Shown here in pieces: positions 36,978 through 49,512 of a stretch of DNA of 64,000 nucleotides. Under the pieces are notes generated by a model that saw nothing but the letters and a program-made list of their open reading frames with translations, was not told the DNA's origin and ran no database searches. The DNA is from Castanea sativa. Its lineage: Eukaryota; Streptophyta; Magnoliopsida; Fagales; Fagaceae. The translations under genes and the position numbers were made by a program. Where the stretch lies: NCBI RefSeq assembly GCF_040712315.1, contig NC_134013.1:35251001-35315000 (forward strand), read 5' to 3'. Within the stretch, counting starts at the first letter, position 1. Each line of letters opens with the position of its first letter.

Positions 36978-38120
36978 TCAATTGCTTCGGGCTCCAGAAC
37001 TGGAGTTTCCATGATTTACAAGATCCATTAAAGGAGGAAGCATCTTGGAAAACACTGTGATAAAAAATTTCACACTTTTAACCATATTTTGCAGCTGGTT
37101 GTTAGCATATCTAACCATATCCTGTATATAAACGCAATACAAATTATGAAAGGAAATATCTAAAGTAGTAAAAACCTTAACTTCAACTAAATTAACAATG
37201 GACATCAATTTATTTCAATTTTTGGGGGTTGAACTGGATTATGACTAATATCCAGTGAAAACATTATGTGGAGTTGGTAGTCTTGGGATTCAATTTTTAC
37301 ACATATGGACATGCTTGCACATGGTTGCTTTTAAGTAAACATAGTACTAAATCCCACCAATTATAGTTTTCATTTTTCTTTATCCAGTGCAATTCCAAAA
37401 GTGCAGAGAACAAAGCTACAATAATACACAAAAATAAAGCCAACGGATGGAAATATGCTCTGTAAACATAATTAGAGTACATATACGAACAAATACAGAA
37501 AATCCTTAATTCCAATGTCAAATAAACCCTCTAATCAAGAGCTCTAATCTGTCTATGAACAAGAGTCGCATCATGATTTAATTTCTCTGGGTCGAGATGG
37601 AGAATATTATTCTCTAATGAAACTACGATGTGGCAGCTCCTCTAAGAAGTCAACTAGAGCAACTATGAAACCTTATAAACATTCATAACTACCTAAAAAA
37701 GTTGAGAAACAAAGGATGACACCCATAAATTATAAAGGACATGAACATGTAATGCAATCTACTCTTTCCCCAAGCTTACCTTGTGCCAGATCTCTTACAA
37801 ACAAACAATTTCATGCACAATACTCTTATTACTAGTAATAAAATGACAAAACAAAACATGTTGTAATAGAAGTATAAACCTGAAATCGATGGAATACACA
37901 AAATGCTTCCCTTCGGTGGAGAACACAATCAAAGAAACATTGATTATGAAGGCAGAGTGTTGAATAAGTAGCATTTGCCACATTTTGAAGTTGGTGACTT
38001 CCAAACATGCACATTTTCACATCTAAATAACTCAATGAACTGTGTCATTAACATAATTATAAATTATCCAAAACTTCCAAATGACCAATACTTAAAACTT
38101 GAATAATAATAATAATAATA

Positions 38121-38153
<33 letters not shown>

Positions 38154-38874
38154 TTATGAATCAATAAAGATATTTTTTTGGATAATACAGTAAAGAATTT
38201 TATTCAAAGTAAGATAAGTATACATTAGGAGCCCCAAAGACTCTAAACCAACAGCTGACATAGTAGAACTCTGCATTACATACCACAATAACAGCACAAA
38301 CACACCATCCAAAGTAAGCAAATTCAACCCTCCCAGGCATGATTATCATGGTAACGGGAAAAGATGACATTACAAAATGCTTAATCATGCATGAAAAAAG
38401 TTTCAAATGGTCAATATTTTTGTATTCGTAATCATACATTTTGTTAATTTTGTTTTAATTTTACTTATTAATTTGAGAAGACTTTGGGGGACATCCTGTT
38501 TTGGCTGATATAATTTCCGAGCTTGGATCTTTGCCCCCAAATCATCACAGATAACTAGCAATCATATAACCCAAAATACCCAAACCAAATCAAGCTGAAA
38601 TACCCAAACAAGTTAACCCAAAATCAGCAAGAAAAAGAAAACAATTCTTACACAAGATCTATCTTCTCAATACTAAAATACCTAAATCAAATCTAACCTA
38701 AAAGTAATAACCAAATCATATATATAAAGCTTCTCCCACAAAAATTCTCACCGGTGGCAGTAGCGGATGATCGGACGTTGACAGATTGTGCGCAGCAACT
38801 ACAGCCGTGGTGGTGGAGGCGGCAGTGGCAATGACACAGAACTCGCCAAGTCTCTCTCGTTCAGCCTCTTTCAT
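36978..38874 (-). other. Possible small spliced transcription unit, not recognised
   Basis: A minus-strand TATATAAAG lies at about 38906-38914. An open first exon starts at 38874 (MKEAERERLGEF...) and ends at a good donor CCG|GTGAGA near 38752. The far end could be the frame at 36978-37180 ending NSSSGARSN-stop. The middle exons cannot be joined with confidence and the protein is not recognised. The TATA-to-ATG distance is very short, so the first exon may be leader sequence. Confidence 0.25.
38102..38153. repeat. (AAT)n(ATT)n palindromic microsatellite
   Basis: AAT repeats change to ATT repeats, giving a self-complementary tract. Confidence 0.9.
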
Positions 38875-39059
38875 TCTCTGTTTCTTTTTCTTTGGTTATC
38901 TTTTTCTTTATATACACTACCTATTCCACCGGTAACAAGTTTAGCTAATAATTTAAATAAATGGTCAGAATTGAAAATTTTAAAATGTACGGCTAAGATT
39001 TGAGTGGGTACCATACCCACTGAAAAAAAAAAAAGGAGGGTATAGTAGAATGATCCTCG

Positions 39060-39347
39060 GTTTCAGATTGTTGTATTGCTGACATGGATTAAAAAAAAAT
39101 TAAAATGCTTGTTGGCTTTTTAAATATTTAAATATTTAATTTTATATTATTATATTAGCCATGTGTACGTCAACCATACAAACCGTTTGCCATGTAAATA
39201 TTTTCTGTTAATAAGTTAACGGTAAGGACCAAATTGACTGCAACTTAAAAATAACAGAGATCAAATTGACTGCTACTAAAATGTAGGAACCAAATTGATC
39301 GTGACTCCAAAATGTAGGGACTAAAATGGTGTTTTCGCCAAAAATAA
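39060..39347. mobile_element. MULE-type terminal repeat piece at the edge of copy B
   Basis: Ends AATGGTGTTTTCGCC after repeated 'CAAATTGA' motifs, the inverse of the block at 12003. It is joined directly to the start of duplicated copy B. Confidence 0.45.
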
Positions 39348-40013
39348 TTGTAAATGAAAGTTACGAGCTTAGTGTAAAAAATAGAAAGATCGTGCATTGT
39401 ACAAATTCTAAATCAAACCAAAGCATATATATAATTTCTTGAAATTTAATTTATAGGTATATTATCAAATTTTATACTTGTGCATTGGTTAATTTTCTCA
39501 GTTTTTAATATTTGTCAAATTTTTAACTTGCATCATATTGTACTCTACATAACTTCATACTTAAGTAACCTATTGTGTATGTTGGGTTATTCTTGATGCC
39601 TACACTTCTATACATTTTTTTGGGAGGAAAGTACACTTATTGCATAGGTTTTCTTTAAAAAAATATTTTGAAAGTTTGTTTTAGTTAAATTGTCAAAGAG
39701 TTATTACCTTTTATTATTGTTTTGATATGTTATTTAAGTGGATAAGCACTTGGTTCATTTATTTGTTTATGTTTTGATGGATAGATAAACACTTTGTCTT
39801 CAACTACAATTTTTGTGGAGTTGAGGTTTACTTAGGTTTCCACTTATTCATAAACGCAGTTTTGTATATATTTCTTTTTCCGACTTTGAGTTTGGTCATT
39901 TTGGTTACTTCTCATTTTGTCCCATGCTACTATTTGGTTGATGGTTTTGTATGTGGCCCTTTTTAAGCTGTTAAACTAGTACATAGATTTGATTGAAGAG
40001 CCATTTCAATGTT

Positions 40014-40176
40014 TTTTTTTTTATATATATACAATATAGAATTCTACTCTAGCCTAATCTAAGTGTATATGTGTGTGAAGCTCCCTCCTAGAGACTTGAA
40101 CCCCAGCCCTTGCCCCTCACACCCCACTAGTTTTTATACTTGTGGAGTGACCACCGCACCAAAGGTGTGTAATGGT
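40014..40176 (-). mobile_element. tRNA-derived SINE
   Basis: Flanked by exact 18-bp target duplications AAGAGCCATTTCAATGTT (39996-40013, 40177-40194). On the minus strand: A-box-like TGGTGCGGTGG (about 40151-40161), B-box GGTTCAAGTCTC (40091-40102), and a 3' (TA)n and poly-A tail. Length 163 bp. Copy A at about 13357-13375 has the uninterrupted target. Confidence 0.9.
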
Positions 40177-40693
40177 AAGAGCCATTTCAATGTTGAAGCT
40201 ATTGAAAGTTGCAATATTTGTTCCATTTAGTTTATAGGGTAGAATTTTTGAAATCCTTTACCATAAATATGAAATGGTTAGTCAACATAGTTATAATCGA
40301 TGCCTTTGGATGCAAACCAAAAGTGATATAATTAGTTGTATATACATGTAATTACCCCTTTTTTGTTCAATTAAAATTTTAATTTTAAAGATGCATCGTA
40401 TTCTCTCTTAAAGCATTAAATTTAAACACTAAAACTCTTGAGAAAATTATTTTTGCTAGCTCCTTTTATTTTCTTTTGCTCTTATATTTTAAAAATTGTT
40501 TTTGACTATGGATGGTTTTTAATAATACATAAAAAATCAGTGAACCAATTGTCCAATTGGGAGCACTAAAAGACATGCAAGAAGGAAAAATGCTATCAAA
40601 GGGTATCGGAGGGGTGCCGGCCTAAGTTTCTCCGATACTTAAGTTAGAGTTTCACATTAACCCAAATAAGCTCAAATGGTTGTAGTTTTAGAG

Positions 40694-40887
40694 CCCGTTT
40701 GGGATGAGCTACAAGCTTAGCTTATTTGATTTTATAACTTCTTTTTGGCACTATTTATGAGTCTTATTGAATTTTTTGGTACTATTTATAGGTCCTATTG
40801 TACTATTCATCTAGCTTTTAATCTTATTTTCTACACTTTCAGCAAAACGTTTTTAGTTTTAACTAAATAAGCTGTTCCCAAATGGAC
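40694..40887 (+). mobile_element. hAT-like MITE
   Basis: Termini CCCGTTTGGGATGAGC and the complement of GCTGTTCCCAAATGGAC; flanks TTTTAGAG and TCTTAGAG match at seven of eight bases. Absent from copy A. Confidence 0.65.
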
Positions 40888-41106
40888 TCTTAGAGTTTGT
40901 GACTCATACCTTGGATCAGAGTAGTCTTGATTGAATATCTGCCCATGATTTCCTCATCTTTCCATAACTAATGTGTGATGGAAGGCATGGGAGTAATTGT
41001 GGTGAGATTCTCGAGATTTTTTCCCATAATTAGAGAAGGTGAATTGATGGAAAGTTCTCTAGGCGTGATTCTCAAGACTTTCCATAAATATGTTGTCACC
41101 AAGGAG

Positions 41107-41287
41107 GAATTATGCTAGGACCACATAAATGGCCACAACATTATGCCACAACTCGCCACATGGCGAGTTGTGATTGGCAAAGGTGTGTCAGTGGGCCATG
41201 TGGGGGCACACCTTTGCTAATCACAACTCGCCATGTGGTGAGTTGTGGCACAATGTTGTGGCCAATTATGTGGTCCTAGCAGAACTC
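41107..41287. mobile_element. Foldback MITE, nearly all inverted repeat
   Basis: Arms of about 75-80 bp with few mismatches (TGCTAGGACCACATAA, GGCCACAACAT, CACAACTCGCCA) around a short centre, flanked by exact 10-bp direct repeats CACCAAGGAG (41097-41106, 41288-41297). Confidence 0.85.
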
Positions 41288-41977
41288 CACCAAGGAGTGA
41301 TCAGCTTGAGGGTTAGATAAGTAGTATCTTAAGTCAGACAACTAGTATTGCCAATATATGTTGGTTCTCATGAGTGTGCTCTCATCTAAGCTATGGTCAT
41401 TTGGAAGATCGCACTAGCAATAGGAGAAGTAGTATGACCTGTATTGTGGGTCGCCTATGATATGTGTTGGGTGGCTCAAGGCACCTGTTGGACAAGCTAT
41501 CTAGAGGGTTAAGGTCCCAATGTCAAGTATTCTTGTCAAACATAGTGGATGACTCACTTTGGGTGGTGCTAGTAATTTAGAGCTTCGTATGTGGCACCTA
41601 AATGTCCATGGGGTTGGATGACTCTCATGAGGTGGTGCTGTCGATTTGGAGTGGCTCCTTTTTCATTGCCTAGTCATTGATGGGGTATGATGATTGGCTT
41701 TGGTTGATGTCAAAGGAAGCTCAAATTAGGGGTCATGTCAAACAAGTCTATTATAAAGGGTCGAGCAGTTGTTTTAAGGGTTGAAAATCTTATCCTCATC
41801 AGTTGCATTTGAATAAACTCAAGATTATTTGTAAAATGTAGTGTCTTGTTTCTAGGGAGTTTTATTTGGTGAAATTGCTGAATGTTGTCTCTCAAACATA
41901 TCCAATATAGTCCAAAATTGTGTTTCCATTCAAATTTGTATAACAACATTTCATTGTTATTGACAAGAAAGTGTTTA

Positions 41978-42888
41978 GAGAAATATCTTCAAATCTTTGA
42001 TGGGCATCATGAGCTCCTTCTCTTCGTGGTCTCCATAACAGTCTAGAGAAACATCTTCAAATCTTTTAATGAACTGGACAGGATCCTCTCCAGGCCTTTG
42101 TCTCACCATCTAAAGGCTTTGGAAGGTGACATTGCCCTCACCTGGGTAATATTTTACGCAGAACCTCTCCATCATTTCGTCCCAAGTCTTAATGGACCCA
42201 GGCTTCAGGGTGGTGTACCACGTATATGCTTTATCCACTAGGGACTTAGCAAACTCCCTTAGGCACAGCTCTCTGTCTCCTGCGTAAGGACCCATAGTGT
42301 GAATAAACCTACTCACGTGTTCCACAGCACTCCCATTTCTTCCATCAAAAGGATGGAACTTTGGGGGTTCATATCCTTTAGGATACGGTTTGCCAAGGAG
42401 ATCTGGCGGGAATGGGGGATCCCGAGAAAATTGCTTGGAGATCCTCGAGAGTTTTTCCCTTTCCTTCTCCAAAAAGGGCATTGACATCTGCTAGCGTTAG
42501 ATATTGGGGGTTGGCTCCCCCTCCTACTGCTGACCCTCCCTCTGGTTGGGCTCTGTCCTGGTTGACCACAGGGGGAACGTTATCCCTGATTTCCTGGGTC
42601 TTGCTTTCTTTGAGGAGGCGAATTTCTTGCTACAAATCTTTCAGCATTTCTGCCCTTCGAACCGTAGGGTCTAGTTCCTGTTCTGCATGCCTCTGTCCTG
42701 ATATGACCTCATGTTCTACCAGGGGTACCTCGTTCCTCTGTCTGAAGGCCACTTTGTTTTCTCCTACGGGTTCAGATGCCGCAGATGGCACATTGATACC
42801 TTTGTTGTTCCTTGCTCTTGGAGCCATGCTCTGCGAAGGGAGTGCTTCTTCCCTCTTCTTTACCCAGTCCCAAGTGGAGTAGCCAAAA
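41978..42888 (-). pseudogene. Ty3/gypsy gag fragment
   Basis: The minus strand begins MAPRARNNKG (42827), has an in-frame stop after AEMLKDL, continues with QYLTLADVNALF and then shifts frame near 42475. It then gives FHPFDGRNGS, VDKAYTWYTTLKPGSI, MMERFCVKYYPGE and QRPGEDPVQFIKRF, typical of the Retrotrans_gag domain. It stops at 41978 with no protease or pol. It follows the LTR with GGCTACTCCACTTGGGAC near the primer-binding position. Confidence 0.85.
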
Positions 42889-44233
42889 TGTGAGGGTTCC
42901 TTTTTTTGACTAAATATCTAGGCCCAAAATAGAAGCAAGGACCTTGGGCCTTGTTGTTGTTGTGTTAAGGAACTGGGCTTGGTTCACCGCAACTAAAAGG
43001 ACTATTTACGAACCAAGTGGTGCACAGAGCAGGGATTTTACAATACGTATGTTCTAACAAGCAAGAATGTGTGTATATATATATATCGAACAGCCAAAAA
43101 AAAAAACAGTAAAGAAACAATACATAAAGAAAGACATAAAATGAATGTTAAGGATCCTTAAATCAATAAGGAATATTTCATTACTTTTAATTGATAAATC
43201 ACAAAGTGCTCACTAAGACGTGTTACAAGGTCCAAATCAACTCAAAAATTACAGACTTAGATGGCTCTCTAAGCCTTTAAGACTTGTAAAGTTTGAATCC
43301 CTTTGAATCCGAGTATGTTCTATAGTGGCTGCCTTGGTACACCAGGCAATATTTCTTTTCTCTTTACTACTTTCTTTGAGTTTTTTTACAGAATTTTCTC
43401 AATGATTCTATTCTGATTCATTGTTGCTGAATCCCCCCTCAATGTTGGCTGCTGCCTCCTTTTATAGCGCCATCCTAGGGCTCTAGGGTACCACTAGTTC
43501 CCTTCCTTCGCTCCTCTGGGTACCAAAGCTCGTGGTGTGCCAACAGCTTTGGTGGTTAATCCCTTTCTTTTTTTTCTCACAATTTTCTTCTTTTGGTGCA
43601 TTTTCTTCAAAAGTCTCTTGCTGACCTTCCATTCTAAGGTGTCCTTAGGGTGCTAACCTTCAATCTCTCTTCCTCCAAAGCTTCTCTATCTTCCCTTTTT
43701 AGACTCAGCTTTTTTGGTCGTCCTTCCTTTTGTCATTTTTCCTAAGTGAGTTGATTCTATCCCTTCTAGGTTGAAAGTTCCTCTAGCTACTTCCCTTCAT
43801 GGTTCTTCTTCCTGGGCTCCCCGAGGTACCGGCCTCCTTGTTCATGAGTTGTTAAGAAGGACGCTTCTACTCTTCGTTTCCTGTGTTTCTTGGCCCTCCT
43901 CTTGGGCTGTCTTAATCTCATTCCCAACTGTACAGCACGTCCCGAGGACCTTGAGCCCCTAGCAGCCTCTAGGCATCCCGGCCCAATACTTACTATTGGA
44001 CTCTTTTGATTTTATGATCTTGATAAGCTGAGCTTTTTTCCTTCTTCCCCTTCGTTTGATAGGCCCTAAGGCCTATCCCTCCATGGATCTTGGGCTTGAA
44101 ATCTTTTTTAATGGACTTAGGCTTACTCCCCTCCCTTTTGTGGGGAGCTTTAACCCTTTTGTTGTTATTTTCCATAGAGTGCATTCACTGTGCTACTTTG
44201 GGCCTTGATATTGTGACTTTTTATACCTCAACA
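42889..44233 (-). mobile_element. 5' LTR of the gypsy fragment
   Basis: On the minus strand it starts TGTTGAGGTATAAAAAG and ends CCTCACA directly before the gag leader; TATA-like GCTATAAAAGGAGG is near 43460-43468. Length 1345 bp. The 3' half of the element is absent. LTR and gag together are flanked by a 35-bp direct repeat (41943-41977, 44233-44267). Confidence 0.75.
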
Positions 44234-44640
44234 CAACATTTCATTGTTATTGACAAGAAAGTGTTTATTGGATGTTAATATCATAATTGATATAGAATAT
44301 TTTTGAAAATGTATTTTTTTTCACTGGGGATTTGAATAATGAAGATTTTTTTTGAGCAATTATCAATCACAGCAATTGATCTATTGTCTTATTGGTTGCA
44401 ATATATTTTTATGGCTTTTTTATTCTATTTTATTTCTTTTTAATATTGTTTTGTTTCGGAATTTCCATTATCATTCCTATCATATAGATATTTGGGAAAT
44501 AAAAAACTAAGTTATTTTCTACTTTTGCAGCCATGGGTAGCTATTGGTAATGTAATACAATAGACTTGGGCTTTAGTATTTGTGGTTTTTTGAACTGCCT
44601 CACGTAACTTACCCTATAAAGATGTTAAAGACATTCTTGG

Positions 44641-45626
44641 TGTTAGGACATATGTGTTTCACTTGTTAAGAACACATGTCATTCATTATTTATGTAATTG
44701 GCTAATCCTTTGACAAAACGCACTTTACTTGTAATTGGGTAGAATTAGGATGGGTTTTATACTTCAAGAAACTGTGTTTCAAGATCAAGTGTTGAAGTCA
44801 TCAAGTCTGTCCAAGAAACAAGCTGAATAGTGCAAGATTATTAAAGCTCGACAGCTAGCATGTGTCGAGGTTTAAAGAGCTGTTCCAGCCCCGTGGCTCG
44901 ACAGCTGCTCGACAGCATCTCGATACCTCTATCTGTCAAGGTTTAAGAAAAACAGATTATGAGTTCTGTTTTGATTCCAATCCGTGGATGTGTCTTTGGG
45001 CCTTCTTTTCTCCTAACCCTAGACATATAAAAGGATTATTTTAAGGGCCGTCAAAGTGTGGCAAGTTGCATAAACGAAGTTCTTGCCCTAGTTCATATCT
45101 CTTGTGAAGAAGTTGTTGTGTCTTTGCACCGTAGGGTTTTGTAACCAAGCATCTTCTTGATCTTCATCGTGTGGATGAATTTAAGAACTTTGCAGCCAAC
45201 AATCTTCTCTAGTTGGTGATTGAAGTCGCGTACTAGGATCCGCGCAATTGGTTAGTCACGTACTTGGGAGCCGTGCATTGAAAGGAAAAATTGTCACTAC
45301 AGAACAAGTCCAATTGGGTATTAGGGTAAGGGTTCAACTGTAGGTTGGTAAGGTACTTGGAATTCCTTTACTTGTAACCGCTTGTTGTGATAATAGTGGA
45401 ATTTCGAGAGTGGTGACCTTCAATTCACCCAGTGGGGTTTTTGCCGTGTAGATTTTTCTCGTTCGTAAACAAATCACCGTGTTATTTAATTTCCGCTGCA
45501 TACTTTAGTTTATTGGTGATTTGTTTGTGCTACCACGCGTTTGCATGTTAATTTGATTAATTAATAACTTGGCTAATTAATCAACTTAATCTATCACAAG
45601 GGGTCAATACGTTTGTTGGCCTATCA
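44641..45626 (+). repeat. 5' LTR of the copia-type element
   Basis: 986 bp, TGTTAGGACATATG...GGCCTATCA, TATA-like CATATAAAAGG near 45025. Contains several TCGACAGC/CTCGATACC motifs that recur inside the element. The fragment at 13859-14712 is an older relative. Confidence 0.9.
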
Positions 45627-45628
45627 AG

Positions 45629-45640
45629 TGGTATCAGAGC
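45629..45640 (+). other. Primer-binding site (initiator tRNA-Met type)
   Basis: TGGTATCAGAGC, two bases after the LTR end, the standard copia primer site. Confidence 0.9.
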
Positions 45641-45697
45641 AAGCACACTCTGATTAGGTTTTAATCTTTGTGTATGATCCATTGACCCCTGTTTGTC

Positions 45698-47579
45698 ATG
45701 GATAGAGGTCAGTCTCTTATTATACCTCCATTGTTTGATGGTACTAACTATACATACTGGAAAGTATGCATGAGAGCTTTCTTGCAGTCTCTAGATGAGA
45801 AGGTGTGGCAAGGTGTGGAGATAGGCTGGACCAAGCCTAAAGAAGCGCCGGCCGATTGGGATGAAGCTAAGATCAAGGCGGCAAACTTCAACAGCAGAGC
45901 ATTGAATGCCTTATTCAGTGCGGTCATGAATGAGGAGTTCAAGAAGATATCTTCCATTGAAACTACTAAGGAAGCATGGACCATCCTCCAGACAACCTAT
46001 GAGGGAACAAAGGCTGTCAAAGATTCGAAGCTACAGAGGCTCACTACAAGCTTCGAAGAAATTAAGATGGAGGAGGATGACTCATTTGATGAGTTCTATG
46101 CCAAGCTCAAGGACATAGGGAACTCAGCTTTCAATCTTGGGGAAACCATTCCTGAACCCAAGATTGTGAGAAAGTGCTCAGATCTCTGCCCGAGAGATTC
46201 CATGCCAAGATCATGGCAATAGAGGAATCAAAGGATATTGACAAGATTCCTCTGACTGAGCTAGTTGGCAATCTGCAAACCTATGAGCTAGGGTTGACAA
46301 GAATTGGCAAGTCGGGTAAAGGCAAGAGCATGGCACTGAAGGCCAAGAGCAGTGAAGCAAATGAGTCATCAAACGATAAAGACTCTAAGATGAAGTCCTA
46401 CATCACCAGGAAATTCAAGAAATTCATGAAAAATGCCAATGAAAAAGGCTTCGACAAGGACGGTAGGCAATTTAGTTCTTCTCAGTTCAAGAGCCAAGAT
46501 AAAGGGAAGAAGGATGCTAGGGATGGCGGTCAGTACACTGTTCCCGCAGGACCCAAGTGCTTCGGATGTCAAGGTTTCGGTCACATGAAGCAGGAGTGTC
46601 CGACATATCTCAAGATCATTAGGAAGAGCAAGGCACTAGCTGCTACTTTAAGCGACACTGAGCCTGAGGATGATTCCGACAATGAGGATGATGGAATTTT
46701 GAATGCCTTCACTGCCACTGTCAATCCTACTGAAGGGATTGTTGAAGTAGTGGATGAAGAAGAGGAATTGGTGGAATCCAAATTTGAAAAGATGGATGAT
46801 CAAGATGATATCCATACAGCCTATGAGAAACTGTACAAGCTTTCTGAGAAGCATGAGAAATTCTATAGGCTGGCCATCAAGAAGCTCAGTGATGTGGAAC
46901 TTGACCGTGAGGAGCTTTCCACTAAGTTTAATGAAGCCAACCAAACTATTGGAGCAATGAGATTCGAGAACAATTTCTTGGCTGAGAAGACCAAAAAGCT
47001 TGAAGCGGAGCTGTTTCAAGTTAGAGCTCAATTGGAGAGGACATCAAGTGCAAAGCTGGATGAGATGCTCTGATTGAACCGGTTTGGGGTATGAATTCTC
47101 TTCCTCTAATATTACTTCTGCTAGTACTACTCTTTTTGTACCTCCTGCTAATAACATTAAAATTGAGAACAATGATGTTAAAATTGAATTAGCAAGTGAG
47201 AGCCTAAACAATGGTAAATCCATCTTAGGAGCACCACCTAAGCCTGAGAAGAAGGAAACAAAAAAAACCCTAGGACTAAGAAGGCTAACTCTCAAAAGCC
47301 TAAACAGAAGAAGCAGCATCCCTGTCATCATTGTGGTATTGCGGTCATACTCGACCAAATTGCTATAAGTGGTTAGCCACTCAACAGAGCAATGGCATGA
47401 TAGCATCTGGGAACCAGAATCAACTTCAAACCTCTCTTGCTCCTCTTGGAGATCGTCTCAAAACCCTCATGTTCCTTTCGAACTTGAACGGTTTCAATCC
47501 TTCCCCCTCTTCACCGGTTCAAGAGTTTGCAAAAAGGAAAGTTTCTTTCAAGGTGTGGAAGGAAAAGGGTTCCAAGTGA
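45698..47579 (+). pseudogene. Copia gag (UBN2-type) with frameshifts
   Basis: Structural capsid protein of the retroelement. Start MDRGQSLIIPPLFDGTNYTYW is the DUF4219/UBN2 beginning (window wording shortened); later RLTTSFEEIKMEEDDSF. A 1-bp loss near 46172 shifts the frame, and RSLPERFHAKIMAIEE continues in the next frame. Zinc knuckle CFGCQGFGHMKQEC is at about 46558-46599. A stop follows DEML at 47073, and another frame gives a degraded second knuckle CHHCG...RPNCYKWL, ending SK-stop at 47579. It cannot make full-length Gag without repair of at least three lesions. Confidence 0.85.
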
Positions 47580-48669
47580 TTTATTCATTTTTTTTCTCTC
47601 TCCCCTTCTTGTCTTTGTTTTTGCATTACTTGTGTGTTTTGCTTTACTGTTTTTGAGTCAGTCTAATTTTATGCATTGTTTTGCTTTGATTAACATGTTT
47701 TTGTTTGCTTACTTTCAGTTTTTGGTTTTATTTTGCTTTTCAAAAAAAAATTTGAAAAATCAGAAAAATACAAAAACAGTGTGTATGTGTACTTCGGTTC
47801 TTGTGAACCTTAAAATGGCCATTGAAACAGAGTTTTCTAAACTTTGAATCTCTTGTAACTTAGATGAGCATCTCTATGCACAACTAAGCAAGTGAGCTTT
47901 GTGGCTCTTTGTTTGTGATTAGTAAGGTTAAGTGATCTCTTGAACTTAACACTCGTATCACTCTTTTTGACGGGTCGGACTAGAAAATCCTAAGAGAAAG
48001 GCATAAATAACCATCTCACCACTGTTACCCGCCAATCATGAAATGACATCTGTATGCTTCGGCATAGCAAAAGTACAATGTCAAAAGCGTAACATAATTG
48101 GGTATTTCTTTTCTTTCTTTTATATACCCATGCATGGTTTGCTTAATAAAAAGAAAATATGCAAAGAAAATAAAAGCAAAAAGATAAAAAAAAAATATAT
48201 GCTTTAAATATGATTGCAAGCGTGTTTTCTAGGAGATGTGGGAGTTATAAGATGTACCTCAAAGGTGATAGTCCCCATCAAATAGTTATGATTGTGTGTG
48301 AGTCAAAGTGATTTTCTCATATCTCAAATCATCATAACTTTGAGACACTTATGCAATCTTGCGATGTTTTCACACACTACACACAATATTTTTTGCTACT
48401 CTTGATACATGTGCAGGTACAATGTGATTTGGCCATCACAAGGTTTACATGCGTTGATGTATACTCACTAAACTGTCTTGACTTGTTTTTGAAATATAAA
48501 ATCGGTTAGACTTGTTTAGTGTGTGAGTGTGTATTTTGAGATCCCTGTGCTTAAAATTTTTGTTGAGTGATGATTTTGGGAGTCTAATATGTTGATTGGA
48601 TCATTGGTTAAGTTGCATGCGTGATTGCATTCATGTTTTTGTTTTTCCCTTCTCAAAAAACTGTTTTGA

Positions 48670-48965
48670 AAAGTTGGCTCGACACCTCCTCGATACCTCC
48701 TCGACACTTGGCTGTCTGTCGAGCTTCTCAGCTTTTTCTTATCTCAATCTCGATAGCTTCTCGACACCTTCTGGATCGATCGAGAAACCTTCTGTCCTCT
48801 CGATAGCTTCTCGACACCTGGTGGATCGATTGAGCATGTGTTCTCGTGTCCTGTCTTGTTTCTCGACACCTTCTCGATAGCTGTATCTATCGGCGTTGTA
48901 TTTCTCAACACCTACCTCGACAGATGTCTCGACACCTCTCGATACCTATATCTATCGGGATTTAC
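48670..48965 (+). repeat. Degenerate TCGACACC/CTCGATAGC repeats
   Basis: More than a dozen imperfect copies of CTCGACACCT and CTCGATAGCT in 300 bp. The same words occur in the LTR at 44850-44940. Confidence 0.7.
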
Positions 48966-48967
48966 TG

Positions 48968-49512
48968 AACCTCTATTTAAAGGTTCTATGCGATCCGTTT
49001 CTCTTTTCTCTCGATCTCTCTCTCGATAGTTTTGTCTTTTCATCTTCCAAACCTCTCTCTCTCACTCCAAATCCTTTTCTCAAGGTTTCTTCAAGCCTCT
49101 TCAAGTTTTTCTTCACTTGGTAAGCTTCTTTTCCCTCATTCTCATGCATTTCATGTCTTGAAACCTAAATTTTGGGGTTTTTGAAAAATTTTGGGGTTTT
49201 TCAAAATTGATGAGTGTTTGTTAAAATTTTTGGGATGGGTTTTGTAGAGTAGATCTCAAAAACTCCATGCATTGCATCACATTAGCATTATATCTGTCTT
49301 CTCATGCATTTAGATGTGTGCAATATGTTTGTGTGCTGGTAGGATTGGTTTGGGCTGAGCCCATGATTTTTTTCATATTGCATGTCCATTGTCCATGCAT
49401 TCCCCATGCATACGTTCTCTTTTCAATATACTTGTTATATTTGAATTGTTTTTGGGACTTTTCTGAGTGTTTCCTTCTCCCCCCTCTATGTCTGTTTACA
49501 TTAGTAGTGTCT
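48968..49512 (+). promoter_or_regulatory. Inner promoter-like block with possible leader intron
   Basis: TCTATTTAAAGG (about 48974) is TATA-like, followed by a pyrimidine-rich leader, a donor-like CTTG|GTAAGC at about 49120 and an acceptor-like TTACATTAG about 10 bp before the second ORF's ATG (49513). The arrangement resembles a captured gene 5' end. Confidence 0.4.

Larger units (their letters stand above)
39345..40935. repeat. Segmental duplication, copy B
   Basis: Same orientation as 12655-13850. It contains a SINE (40014-40176) and a block (about 40578-40900) with a MITE, both missing in copy A. Confidence 0.85.

Noticed and set aside
42299..42893. Plus-strand frames opposite the gypsy gag
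   Set aside because: Shadow frames; the minus strand carries the recognisable gag domain.
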